Positions 63,702 through 64,000 of a stretch of DNA of 64,000 nucleotides are shown here, piece after piece. Where the stretch lies: the NCBI GenBank assembly GCA_016713405.1, contig JADJPF010000009.1, forward strand, positions 62,001 to 126,000, given 5' to 3'. The notes beneath the pieces are model-generated. The model was not told where the DNA came from, ran no database searches, and worked only from the letters and a program-made list of their open reading frames with translations. The translations under genes were made by a program, and so were the position numbers. Source of the stretch: Blastocatellia bacterium (lineage in GTDB: Bacteria; Acidobacteriota; Blastocatellia; Chloracidobacteriales; JADJPF01). How positions within the stretch are numbered: the stretch's first letter is position 1; every line of letters starts with the position of its first letter.

Positions 63702-64000
63702 TTACTCATGATAATTTTTTTCTCCAGCACGAACAGCTACTTTTAGTGTGTTTTGTTCTGGTGGAAGGGGACAACTAAAATCTATATTATAAGCACAATA
63801 TGGATTATAAGCTAAGTTAAAATCAATTATGTAAATACCATTAGTATTTTCATCTAATTCTAGGTAGCGACCTGCTCCATAAGTTTCTTTTCCAGAAGTT
63901 GTATCACGAAAAGGAATAAAAAGCCTTTTAGGATCAACATCTGTAGAAAGTGACTTAAAAGTATCTAGCGAGCATTCAACGCCATCTAAAGTAAATTTTA
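63702..64000 (-). CDS. DUF1684 protein (partial, 5' end off the right edge)
   Basis: The last 98 residues of a DUF1684 protein. The family's core is obvious: LFIPFRDTTSGKETYGAGRYLELDEN, then YIIDFNLAYNPYCAYNIDFSCPLPPEQNTLKVAV and AGEKNYHE at the end. The AYNPYCAYN-CPLPP-Asn block is the strongest family mark. The function of the family is not established; members are usually secreted or cytoplasmic single-domain proteins of 200-300 residues. The start lies beyond the window. Confidence 0.88.
   Translation of the reverse strand, partial: KFTLDGVECSLDTFKSLSTDVDPKRLFIPFRDTTSGKETYGAGRYLELDENTNGIYIIDFNLAYNPYCAYNIDFSCPLPPEQNTLKVAVRAGEKNYHE

Overview
The window is a low-GC bacterial chromosome segment, dense in genes on both strands. 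Several features point to a Gram-negative-type member of the Acidobacteriota, probably near the Blastocatellia. They are a MacB/FtsX permease of the duplicated acidobacterial type (ADOP), two eukaryote-like Ser/Thr kinases with a PP2C phosphatase, secreted proteins of families common in that phylum, Hfq, and predicted outer-membrane and secretion proteins. The phylum is an inference from family content; no rRNA or tRNA gene was recognised.

Layout. 0-2.5 kb: edge of an ABC exporter, a secreted beta-rich protein and a broken yugP-type peptidase gene. 2.6-4.9 kb: groES-groEL behind a consensus promoter and a perfect CIRCE operator. 4.9-8.7 kb: a glycosyltransferase, an amidohydrolase and a lone receiver-like protein. 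8.7-13.6 kb (minus strand): an SctV/FlhA export-gate gene, a SycD-like TPR chaperone and a large Asn/Gln/Ser-rich protein with an internal duplication; this looks like part of a non-flagellar type III secretion system. 14.2-22.8 kb: a frameshifted DoxX gene, a Ser/Thr kinase fused to a macro domain, an ADOP permease, a PP2C phosphatase, a CreD-like membrane protein and a universal stress protein. 23-32 kb: an ABC permease/ATPase pair, rlmB, a Uma2 protein, a fused aroD-aroE gene, and a TetR/nitroreductase divergon followed by a short-chain dehydrogenase. 32-36 kb (minus strand): a second Ser/Thr kinase and hfq-tmk-holB.

36-41.4 kb holds small DUF genes, a frameshifted YdjM-type hydrolase, a twice-frameshifted S9 peptidase and a UPF0175/DUF3368 toxin-antitoxin pair whose toxin is frameshifted. 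41.5-56.3 kb is the most distinctive part: one co-directional, tightly spaced run encoding a membrane-anchored beta-propeller, a VIT-vWA protein, a 2545-residue TPR protein, an unrecognised membrane-anchored protein and a DUF3352-like protein. It looks like a dedicated envelope or secreted complex that I cannot match to a named system. 56.3-64 kb: secreted proteins, a second possible secretion substrate starting MSIN, a TPR protein, a CcsA/ResC-type cytochrome c assembly protein, an ATP-grasp protein and a DUF1684 protein cut by the right edge.

Several genes carry single-base or two-base frameshifts, some next to A runs, which suggests residual sequencing indels, true gene decay or both. Any call of pseudogene here should be read with that in mind.
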